Below are positions 53,501-64,000 of a DNA stretch of 64,000 nucleotides, piece by piece. Source of the DNA: Acanthornis magna (taxonomy: Eukaryota; Chordata; Aves; Passeriformes; Acanthizidae); assembly GCA_036785705.1 (NCBI GenBank), contig JAWUZG010000015.1:5409001-5473000 (forward strand), given 5' to 3'. Each line of letters starts with the position of its first letter. Within the stretch, counting starts at the first letter, position 1. The notes under the pieces are model-generated. The model was not told where the DNA came from, made no database searches, and worked only from the letters and a program-made list of their open reading frames with translations. The translations under genes were made by a program, and so were the position numbers.

Positions 53501-56500
53501 AGTTGCTAAATTCTTCCAGATCTCTGGTCTGATGTGATCATAAATATCCTGATTGTATTCGACTGATTGACAGAGTGGGGATGGATTAAGTGGGGATTAC
53601 AGCCTGGAATGATCAAAATGTGCTTTCATGGTCAGTAACTCTGCAATAAGTCATAGTTCCAATGTACATTAACTATATAATCTAATTAACATGGCTGTTT
53701 ATGTATTTAATATTATTCTTAAAACTTTTTAATAAAAGAGGTTTTAAGGAGAATTAAATGTTGTTTAAAATATAAGAACCTGTTCCTTGAATGTACAGTA
53801 GTTTGGGGTTTGCACTGTCATTAAGACGACTAATAAAACTCTCTCTTACTATTAAAATGAGATTTGAGCAGTATGATAGGCCTAATTCTGCCCTAACTAA
53901 TAGGTGTATAAACTCAAGTTTTCTCTGTTTTATTTAAAGTTACTTTGGGTGTAGTAATTCAGGGCAGAATTTAGTCCATTCGGGTTAAAAAACTACTTTT
54001 TAATCAACTGAGAATATTAAATCCATATAGGTACATAACAAAAAGTATTCTAAGGTGCTCAGCACTCACAGGTCACACAGCTGTCGTTATTTACTGAGTA
54101 GGAGCGGCAGGAATTAGCTTTATGCATACAAATCTTAAATGTTTTACTGCACAGGTTAACACCCCTCCATACATACCTAGTGATATCAAACTGAATGAAA
54201 CAATTCATCAAGGCAAAACTCCCAACTACAGCAATGTGTTCAGCAGCTGCACTTGGGAGTATAAAAAGAGCTGGCTACTTGATGGCAAGGGCAAGGAATT
54301 ATAGTGGAGATGTATGCAGTTGTCCATAAAAAATGAAATCTGAAACGAGTAAATATCTTGCAGGACATTGGATTCTCTGCTGTCTCCAGTGCACCAGTCT
54401 CAAAGTCAGCATCTCAGAGCTGTAAATCATATTGCTCTGCAGCTACAGCTCTCCTCCAACACCCTTTTTAGGTTTTCAGATTTTGCATTTTCACTTGAGA
54501 GGTTCCCAAGCACATTTAACACGGTGTGTAAGTAGTGCAGGGCCATGCCATGAGAGTCAGGGCGAGGGGGAGCCCTCCTGCCCTGCTCTCTCTCACACCC
54601 GCATCGGTCTCCTCCCTCCAGTGCATAGCCAACTTCTCATCTGTGTTCTTACAGCTCTTTCCTGACCTGAGACCTTCTAAAAAGGAGCTGAAAAATTTCA
54701 GCATGTCCAGCTGTTGGCCTCTGGTGTCCCTCCCAGCTGCCCTCCTGGTCAGAGGACATGCCCAAGGGACGGCTTGTGGTGTGTGGCCATCGCTGAACCC
54801 TCATCAGGATGGACACCACTGACCCAGACTTAGGAGCTGACCTGGAGATCACAGAAAGGTTCAGCCCTCTGCTCACCCCAGACCTGGGGTCCTGGCACAG
54901 GATGTCACCAGAGATCAGCGATGGCTTGCCTTGGGACTGACCTTGCTCACGAGTCAATCCATCAACCCCGGGATGAAACCCTCTTCATCGCTCTGCCGAT
55001 CCTCCAAGCTGCACAGAAAGCTCTACCCAAAGTCCCTTAAATGAAGCAGGAATGTTTCAATTTAAAGGAATTAAAAGCATTTTTAAAATGTGATGGTTCC
55101 CATCATACCAAGTCCCTGCACAGTGCACTGCCCGACAAGCCTGATTATTCTCCAGCCAGCCAGGGGCTTAGAAAGTATGTCGAGCACTCAAACCATTTTA
55201 GATCCCACTGCACCGTGCATACCCAGAATTCGAGCAGGGTTCACATTAGAGGGCTTATAAAAACTTGAATACACTCCAATAACTTAAATCACTCAGTGAG
55301 GTTTATAGTGATTTAAAGCCATTGGAACTCTCCACGTTTGGTGCACAAGGGCTCCAGCTTGGAAAAGAATCAAGGCATGTTCCAGCATGGCAGCTCCAGG
55401 CATATTGAATCAATTTCAGCATGTAAAAATAATTAACAATGATAAAAATACATTAATAATACTGTAATTATAAGGCCAGACCAAAGTTTCAGCCTGAAGA
55501 AAAAAAAAAAGAAGAAGAAATTCAGCAAGGTTCGTGAACGGCCTGGGCTGGGAGTAATGAGGGATTTCAGTGACAGGAAAATAAATTGAGGCAAATCAAG
55601 GGTAAGGAGGGAAGGAAGATCACATTTGTCAGTAGTTAAAAAAGTTATACTGGTCTGAGCTGCAGGACTTGTTAAATTCTGCCCTGGAGGTGTGCCAGCA
55701 CAGCATTGCTGGGCCAAGGGATCAGAAACGATCCAAGGTCCAAGTTCTTGCAAGCCATCGGGACAAGGATCAAATGCCATATATCATGGAGCTGGCTCGT
55801 AAATCTCCACTTTCTAGTAGCTTAGAGGAGGGAGGCCAAAAGTAGCACCTGTCTGGAAAGGATGCCACGCTGTCTGAAGGATGCTTTTCCAGAACCAGCT
55901 CAGTCCCTGTAGGGTGATGTCAATCCCCCAGGGGACAACAGGGCTTTGGCTATTTCTACATGAACTTTCCAGCACCTGGTAGAGCGGCTTCAGCTTGGAC
56001 CAGCACCAGGAAATGCCTGAGGCTACAGGAATAAATACTGCCAGGGACATTAACCACCAAATGGTTTAGTCACATCAAACAACTCTCTGGTTTTGGTCAG
56101 CAGTCCAGGATGATTCCTGTTTCATCAAGGCTGATTCATCCATCCCACTTGTTCTGTACTCAGCCCTCTTGCAGGTGCCTCCTTGAGCCTTCCAATAACA
56201 ACCCTGCAGAAAATTTTGTAAAATAAACTAGCAGCCCAAGGTCTGTCCAAAGGCTGTGGGGGAAAAAAAAAGTAAAAAAGTAAAATATGACAATTTCTAG
56301 TGCACATGTTTGAGTGAGAGAAAAGGGTTGGGCATAGACAGGTGATGCCCCCTTTTTGTAGGGGAAAGACATGTTAATTATAAATCCCCTGGCAGAAATA
56401 TTTTTTCATTGTTCATGTTAAGGCGAGTTTCTGCACACAGAAGATGGTGGCTCTGTTTCCAGAGCCACCAGAAAAAAAAAATAAAGCCTTATCATATACC

Positions 56501-59388
56501 ATTATATCCCCAATTCTACTGCGGTTTTGAAATTAACCTTTTGCTTTGGCATGGATTCCCATCTCATTTTCTGTGAAATACAACAGAGCTCCGGACAAAT
56601 GCAACCAGGAGAGATTTCTATGGGGGGAAAAAAAAAGCCAAAAAAAAAAAAACAAAAAAAAAGCCTGTAAATCCTTTACTATCTTTAATCATGAAAATAA
56701 TTCAGTTGCTGCAAACCTGATATTCATGGCTGGGGCCCAAGGACCTTGCAATTCACAAAAGCACTGAAGGGATCCATAAAAAGTGGCTGGCCATGAGGAA
56801 TTTACACTTGTTTTTTAAAGGGAGTAAAAATGTGGCTATAGTAATTTAGAAGAGTTTATGTATTCTGGCCTCAGAGAGGTTTAAATCACTCAGTTAAGAA
56901 AGATGCATTGGTGCATTAGTGAGCCTTCAGGCAATGCAAAAGGCCAGAAGAAATTGTATGACAGAAGCATTCTTGGGCAGAGAGCTCTCTGAAATCTTGC
57001 TCTGTCCCTAAGTGGAGTCCCTGACTCACACTCCACATTCAGAGCATCCTCTCAAGTCCCCCCATGTCCCTTCCACCCCCACACCACCAGTGAGGGCCCC
57101 TCGCCCCCAGCTCAGATCCCCAGCTCCCCTGGAGCAGCCCCGCATCATCCACCCTCCTCCGGCGCCTGGGAGGTCCCTGGGTCCCCTGGGACGAGCAGGA
57201 GCCTTTGGCCAACAGAAACACCCAGGACAGGGAGGCCCAGGAAGAAAAGGGCTTTCAGAGGGCTCAAGATAAGATGTGGTCTTTGGGAGATAATGACAAT
57301 CCCCAGCCTCACAGCATGCAAGACTAATTGCAAAGCCCATCTCCCTGACCCAGGTTTCCCGCTCTAAGCCCTTCTCTGTTTCTCATATTCACTTGCTAAT
57401 TCTGTTCAAGCATTTTAATCCCACCTACTGCCAGGACAGAAAAATAAGAACTTACTGTTTGGAAATGAAGCTAGTAAAAATACAAGAACGCAGTGAAGGA
57501 AGAGCTGCTGGAGTGCAAGAGCCGTGATCTCTGGTTTTGCAGGATCTCAGGGCCCCTGACCTGGCTGACCCACGCTGCCCTCAGGTACCTGGGGGAGCTG
57601 CTGCCCATCTGCCCTGTGGGCTCAGCACCACAACTGCTCAAGCTGCCCTCCAGTGTCACACAGCTCTGACAATAAATACCATCAGATGCTGCTCCCTCTG
57701 AGTAAGATATTCCGGCAGGCTTCAAGAATTCGGGGCATGATGTTCCTGCTGCTTGCAGGGGAGGTGACACTGCAGCAGCACTCCTTGATCCTGCAGCTAC
57801 ACCATACCTGGAGCTAGAGAAACTCAGGAAAAATGCCTGTGATGCCAAGACATTGAACCAGGGACAGCACAACACAGACAAAAGCACCTGGCTCACAAGT
57901 GGCACAAGCTTTGCAGCTCAAAGGGCCACAATTCCACCTCTGCATCTCCCAAAGCTGCCATCCCAGGAAAAGCCCAGCTGCCTTTTCCCAGTCTTGGGAG
58001 CAAGTATGGGAAAGGCACTTTTCTTATTCAGCTTTGGGTGTGTGTTTTATTTGCCTTGCCTTGGTGCCCTCAGGGTGGTTGTTGGCTGTAGTAGATGGTG
58101 GGTTTTATTTTCCTGGCTGGTTGTACCTCTCTTGAGAGAAGTTGTTACAGTTGTAGTTGTATTTTTCCAGCTTTTCCAAGCTTACCAGCTCCCCAGGGTG
58201 CTGTTTGCCTGAGTGGTTTGGTACAGTTTTATTTTTACAATAACTATTACACTTTTAAATTTTATTTTTGTATGTTAATTAAATACTTTTTAATCACAAT
58301 GCAGACGCAGTTGCAGGGGCCAAGAAAAATACATAAACAAGAAGAGAATCCAAACATATATCTGCCCAGCATGGTACAGAAAAACTTTCCAAACCCAAGT
58401 TCAGCCTAGCCCAGTCCTGGATCTCTGCATTAAAGGTTTAACAGCAGAACTCAGCCATCAGTATCCTTTTCTTCAGTTCATTGCAAAGATTTTCTCTGCA
58501 TTATGGAGCAGAAAAGTAAGGTGCCCAGAGAGCAGTCATTGGCATATGAAAAATGCTGAGCTGTGGCACTAAATCTGCCCACCCGTCTCAAATCAGAGAA
58601 AAATATCCTGAAGTTCTCTTAAATAGTGTTTGTCAGATTATGCGGAAGAGATGCTGAAATTATACAGCCAATGTGACTTGTTTTTCACCCCTGGGGCTGG
58701 GCACCTGTCAGGTTAGCCAGCTCAATCAGCTGTCCCATACATTTTCTCCTATTCCAGTGCTTGCCCCCGTAAAATCCACAGGGAATCAGTTTGTCCACCT
58801 AGGCAAAAAAGAAGCAAAGAGACCGTGGACACCTGGAGAGACATGTCTGTGCCTTTAGCATGGTCAAAGCCACCTCTTTAAAGTGCAAGTGCTGTAAAAT
58901 TCTTGCCATGCCTGAGAAATAAAATGTGAGATTTAATTTAAAATGAGAGATATTAGAATGGTGAGCTGCAGGTGATGAGGTGATGGCGTTTCCTTGGCTC
59001 GGGGCCAGGAGGGTAGGAAAAGAAAACAAGCGAGATGCATTATATCCTACATACCTTGGCAGCTCAACAAAGTGACACTCATGTAGGGCTCATGAGCGAG
59101 GCAATTAATGACAGGGAAGTGGCATAAAGAGCACTGTAAGAAATTAGAGCTGAAGTTCAAAAGCACAGGACAGACAAGGCCAATAAAAAAAAAAACCAAA
59201 AAAACCCAGCAGCAGTGTGTATGTGAAAAGTCAATGCAGGAGGTATTTAGTGAAAGTGGAAAAGGGAGTTCTTCTGAGAACCTGTGTGTGATCCTTGCAT
59301 ACCTGTCACCTTCTTTTTATTAAATGTTTGACTAAGTGGTGATTTCTTTAATATCTCCATGTATGTTAATCATGTAAGTGGTGAACAC
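50501..59388. other. Intergenic
   Basis: No gene recognised. There are A-rich runs at 53253-53280, 55499-55512 and 56625-56662, a perfect inverted repeat at 56445-56470, and AT-rich unique blocks (53.4-54.1 kb) that contain homeodomain-type TAATTA cores. Confidence 0.6.
56445..56470. other. Perfect 10-bp inverted repeat (hairpin)
   Basis: TGGTGGCTCT - GTTTCC - AGAGCCACCA: a 10-bp stem and 6-base loop, followed by a run of nine A's. The stem does not extend further. It is too short for a miRNA precursor. Confidence 0.85.
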
Positions 59389-59457
59389 AGTGGTGCTGGG
59401 TTAACAGCTGGACTCAATGACCTTAGAGGTCTTTTCCAACCTTAATGATTCTGTGAA
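59389..59457 (+). repeat. CR1 LINE 3'-end fragment (plus orientation)
   Basis: GCTGGACTCAATGACCTTAG, AGGTCTTTTCCAACC, TTAATGATTCTGTGA: the canonical CR1 3' terminus in sense orientation, about 70 bp. The upstream boundary is unclear. Confidence 0.88.
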
Positions 59458-62400
59458 AGGTGGGAATGGTACAGTTTGGGACAGATGAGCATGAGGACCC
59501 CTTGTCCTCAAAACCAGGTTTTCTACAACACTCCCAAATTTACCTGGTGAAAACCACAGCAATGGAGTTACCTGGATATGTACAAAAGGTAAATAATAAT
59601 ATTTCAGGTGGATATATATGCATTTCTACTGCCAGCACACTGGATGAACCACCAGGACACCTCAGCAGGGAGTGAACCCTGCTGGGCACAAGCAGTGGGT
59701 GACTGTTCTCCCAGTTTGGCTTTCCCACTGCTGGCATGAGCAGTAGCTCTGGTAGTCCCTGGGCTGAGCAGGAAATTTTACTGCTCTCTGTGTCTGTTGT
59801 GGGCCCAATGACCCTTCCAATCAGTTGGAGAATTTTTGAGGCTGAGCCATGTTAGAAGGATGTTTTCCTCTTATTAATTATTATTACCAGCAAAACTACT
59901 TCTGCTCTTTGGCTTGAAAAGCCAATCCTAAAAAAGTGTCCAATCTCTCAATTTAAAGCTGGGCAGAAAAATCAAAGCAGTTTAACTTCATAAAACGAGT
60001 TTTGATTAAAATAGATTGTTTCATGGTATTACAAAGAATGTTTGAAAGACAAGAATTTCTTGGAAATATCTATTTTTAGTTATTTCCCACAATTAAGTTT
60101 ATTCTAAGTTTGTGCCCGTTTTCTTGGTGGTGGGCAATTAGAGCTGTGCTTCCCCTTCAGAAACCCTGCAGTATGCCTGGCACACTATGAACTTATCAAA
60201 TCTGCTGTAAATAGTTTTTTAGTAATTTATTAACAAATTGATTAGAGCTTTTCTGAACAGGCAGCAGCTCTTCCACTCATAATTTGTCCAAAAAGACAAC
60301 AACAAGGCTCAGCTGCTTGGCTGCCAAGCAGAAAGGTCAAATTACTGACCTCCATTTTGGGGTATCAGTTACAGCCACCTCAGCACTCCCCATTGCCTGC
60401 TGCAGTTGTCTTCTAAATATAGCTGCTCTTACTTGCAGGATATTCTCTCCTTGTACACAATGGCAATAAGATTCATCACTCCCCCCAAAAAGCTTATCAC
60501 AGGATACTGCCAGGGTTTATCATTAAAAGTTACAGGCTCTCTGCTATCTTATTTATTGAGTGGTGGCAGAGACTTTGATGCTGCTGGTACCCCCAGGTGA
60601 AGACAGCACTGTTTGAACAGTTTAAGCCTAAACCAGCAAAGCTCGGCTGTGTGAGCTGGCCCAAATAAAGCCACATGAGTGGCTCAACAAAATCTCAAGT
60701 GACTGCACAGAAAAATTAACTTCATAGATATATTCTACACTGAAGATTATTTTACATTTCTTTCAATCACAGGGACACAAGCTGACCTGAAACCCATGAT
60801 TCAGATAGACCAAAGAAGTACAGGACTGGGAAATAAGACCTGGACAAGTCCACATGGAAGCAACTCAGCTGCCCATGGGCATCCTTTCATCTCCAGCACA
60901 ACAGATGGTGGGGACAAAGCCAACCCTAGAGCTGCATTCTGGCTTGGCCTAATTTTAGACACAAATGTGTTATTCATAAGAAAGTCTCAGGGTGTCTATT
61001 GCTTTGGGAAGTCACAACGCAACAGTGGGAGACGGATCCGTCTTTCTTCAGGGAAAACCCAGTGGTGTTTGCCAGCATGCCACAGCCTGGGGCAACAAGG
61101 GACTGAGCAACACATTCCTTCTCAGTGGCCTCCCTTTCTCTCCTGCTACAGCAGCAAAAATATATAAAACTTCTGTCCCTAGAGGATCTTTTTCTTTGAC
61201 TAATAACTGCTGGGATCCCTCAGTACCAACAGTTATCTACAGAGATCACCCCGCAAGGATAAACACCAAGTGATTTCACTGCCCCTCATCTGGGACCAAG
61301 TTTGGTCTTGGGGGACAAAGAAAAAAAGTCTCTCAAAACATGCAAGGGATAAGTGAGTAAGTTTGGCTTGTGCAAGGCATTTTTGACATTCCCACATCTC
61401 AAATGTCCACAGCTTAAACACAAACAAAATCAGTGGAGATTTAAAGAACTTTGACCCTATATTCTTCTTGCCTTTCGTTTCAAAAAGAGAAGCCAAAAGC
61501 CCCTCACGCACGCTCACAGGCACAGGCTGAGCACCCTGGCTCAGGCCATCTTTCCATCTCTTCCAGGGGATGAAACTCCCCACTGGAGCCTGGCCAGGCT
61601 GTCCAGGGCGTGTTGTGCTTGTTTTCACATCTGCAGTCTCAGCAGAGCAGTGAATAAACGCTGTCAGGAGTGTTGAACAAACTCTGTTCTTGACTTTTCA
61701 CTGGGCTCTTATGGGCTCAGAACAAAAGCCTGGATCTGAACCCACAGAAACTTTGGGGCATGTCAAATCTGAATCCAGATCTGAAACTTGTGGTTGGGTT
61801 TCCACCTCTAGGGTTTCAGTTAGAGTTCAGTTCATAAACACTTCTGCCATGGCCTTTTTCTGCTTTACTCCACCATGAATCAAGAGTTACTGCCATGAAA
61901 TTAAGTTAGACCTGATCACAAGTGGGAATAGAGCAAAGTTGACTTATATCACCAGCCATACCTTTTGCTTTTTCAATTCTATAATATATCTATATTATTT
62001 ATAATATATAATACAGTCAGGGACAGTGGCTCATATGTGCATAGACTGTGGGCACAGCACTGGGCTAAAGCATGGTGATGCATTGGTAGGAGGAGGTGAA
62101 ATTAAACTGGACAAAGACTTAGCAGAAGCACAGAAAGTGTTCAAAAGTGGTTATAAAAATTTATCTACCTCTTCTGCCAAATGCTGTGTGCACACTGCAG
62201 ACCCCACTGACTGTTCAAGCCTTCTAAAACATCCGCCTCAGAATGTTCTCACTCATGAGCTCCTCACCAAAAATTCAGCTCCCGAGTTTTGGTTGTCATT
62301 CAGAGCAGGCAGGAGTCATGTTTGAGACTTCACCGGGCAAAGGGATTCAATGAAATATTAAACATTTTAACATAAATTAAGAAAATCTGCCTATGGGCTT

Positions 62401-64000
62401 GTAACAGTAGAACTCCAAACCTTCATACCCTGTCTCCAAGCATATTACTGGAGGAACCACTGTAGTTTTTCTGCTCCTTTCCCATGGAAGGCGAATCTGA
62501 ACTGAAAGATGCTCCCCAGTCTGCCCCTAAAGCTCTGGAATGGGGAGCTCAGAGTACCAACACACTGTCTAGTCACACAGGATGATGCTGTCACCCTTCC
62601 CCCTGATTTTTTATGCTGGTCCCATTCCTGCATTACAAATTCTCCACTCACTGAAGACTCTGTGGCAGAAAGTCTAACAAGCAGTTTTATTCTTTGATGA
62701 CCATTTTCATGGCATATCTTTTTAAGGCTAAAATCTGTTAGGCAGATACTTCCTAGAGTTGATGTAACCTGCTTGTGCCTTTCCTCTAGGATCCAATAAC
62801 TTTGCTATGACTGTTATTTACCTCCAATGCAGAGTATTATTTTCTATTTACAGAAGGGAAAAAAAATGAGCTCATGGTGGGGCGAGCAACCAGATATAAA
62901 TGATCATCCAGTTCATCAGAAAACTTTTCACTAACCCTTTGCATATTCAGTGCTTCAGGGGTTAATAAAGTCTCTTAGAAAGCAAAAGGTTTCCATCTGT
63001 AATTGGATCCTTTGTATGTGCTTTCCGCTATAGGAATCAACTTAGCATTGACATCCTCGTAAAAATTTCCATTAGATCGAGGCCTGAATGCCCACTAAGG
63101 CTCTGTGTGGTTTTGCAATTGATTCACTGAATGAAATCTTATCTAAAATCTTTTTATTTTATGCTATTATGGGCACAAGGGAAAATTGTGATGTAAAAAT
63201 TTTCACTGCTTAGTTAATGCACAGTGCCTCTTGGAAATGGCCTTCAGGTTAGCTAAAAAGATTGCCATTTCTATTTCCCACTATTTTGTTTCATATTACC
63301 AGTAATTGAAAAATGTTTCATTTCTTACTGAGTTACATATTGACACTTTGAATTGAATTCAGAACATTTATCTTTAATCTTCTCATTAGATCTCTTCAGA
63401 CAGCAGCTCATGCTATTGAGGGCAGGAAGACACAGTTCATCTGTTGCTTTTTTTCAGCAAGAGATAATTTTCACAAGACGCATGTAAAACTGTTCTTGTG
63501 CTTTAAAGATTTATAATTTTTAACCCAGCAATTTATAACCCAGAGCAGTCTGGCCACATAGAAGCTACGAACCAAACCTTATATTGCCAGTGTCACTGCA
63601 GTTGTGGTGTTCTCCAGGGAGATAGGTCAAAATATTGTTTACAAAAAATGTCAAATCTTTAATTCTTTAAAATTATATTGAATCAAGAACAGGGAGAACT
63701 TAAGGGAAAGAACATTCTGTCTTTAAGATCTGCAGGTATGTATGGATTATCCACAGCATCTTTTCCTTCTTTACATGCTATGAAGAATAAACACCCAAAT
63801 CACCCAAACCAAATTCAGAAGCTGAAGCCAGAACGAAGGCTGAACTGAGCAATTATTGGAATTCTTTGTAATGACTTCTTATGTCCTCCCAGCCAAGCAC
63901 GTTGGAATTCCCACCCATCCACCACAGGCGCAAAGAGAACGATGTACTCGCAGCGTATACTCAGAGTGCACTCAGCCATAACCTCAACAACAACCGCTCA
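59458..64000. other. Intergenic to window end
   Basis: No gene recognised. Bases 61978-62012 are an AT-only stretch (TATA/ATAT). Bases 62.7-63.9 kb are AT-rich and free of recognisable repeats. No EYA2 coding exon was found. Confidence 0.6.

Noticed and set aside
56445..56470. Hairpin as a microRNA precursor or transcription terminator
   Set aside because: The stem is only 10 bp, too short for a miRNA, and intrinsic terminators do not apply to a vertebrate genome.
62026..62325. 99-codon frame that at first glance looked like a small zinc-binding protein
   Set aside because: Only a few scattered Cys/His, no spacing of a known finger, no splice or homology support.

Overview
The window looks like a stretch of bird (or at least sauropsid) nuclear genome. 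CR1-type LINE fragments are the only recognisable dispersed repeats. Genes are split by GT-AG introns, promoters sit in CpG islands, and gene order matches the conserved vertebrate block SLC13A3 - TP53RK - SLC2A10 (human 20q13.12, where EYA2 follows). The species was not determined.

Left third (1-18.6 kb), minus strand: the 5' half of SLC13A3 (sodium/dicarboxylate cotransporter NaDC3). Six coding exons were recognised, giving about 317 residues. The gene leaves the window at base 1 with its C-terminal half missing. Its first exon lies in a CpG island at about 18.1-18.65 kb.

18.7-24.8 kb: intergenic. It holds a fresh 135-bp tandem duplication, a short GC island, a CR1 scrap and a roughly 1-kb orphan CpG island at 22.85-23.95 kb with no recognisable gene.

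24.87-26.7 kb, minus strand: TP53RK (PRPK/Bud32), the atypical kinase of the KEOPS tRNA t6A complex, complete in two exons (284 aa). Its N-terminus carries an in-frame 30-bp repeat coding for about three Gly/Ala-rich decapeptides.

32.1-38.3 kb, plus strand: SLC2A10 (GLUT10), complete in five exons (578 aa), with a CpG-island promoter and a poly(A) signal. A C-rich minisatellite with a 30-bp period (about 38.45-39.0 kb) follows directly. Because 30 is divisible by 3, it produces several long spurious open frames.

39-64 kb: no protein-coding gene recognised. It contains a decayed CR1-clade LINE with remnants of endonuclease and reverse transcriptase (39.7-41.05 kb), a CR1 3' end that still encodes an ORF2 tail (50.2-50.5 kb), a short CR1 3' end (59.4 kb), a 49-bp tandem duplication, a CpG cluster near 48.4-48.75 kb and AT-rich unique blocks that could be regulatory sequence of a downstream developmental gene (EYA2 by synteny).

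The three genes share position, not an obvious pathway: two plasma- or endomembrane transporters flank a tRNA-modification kinase. I found no novel multi-gene system. The most interesting points are the TP53RK repeat expansion, the orphan CpG island and the minisatellite abutting the SLC2A10 3' end.
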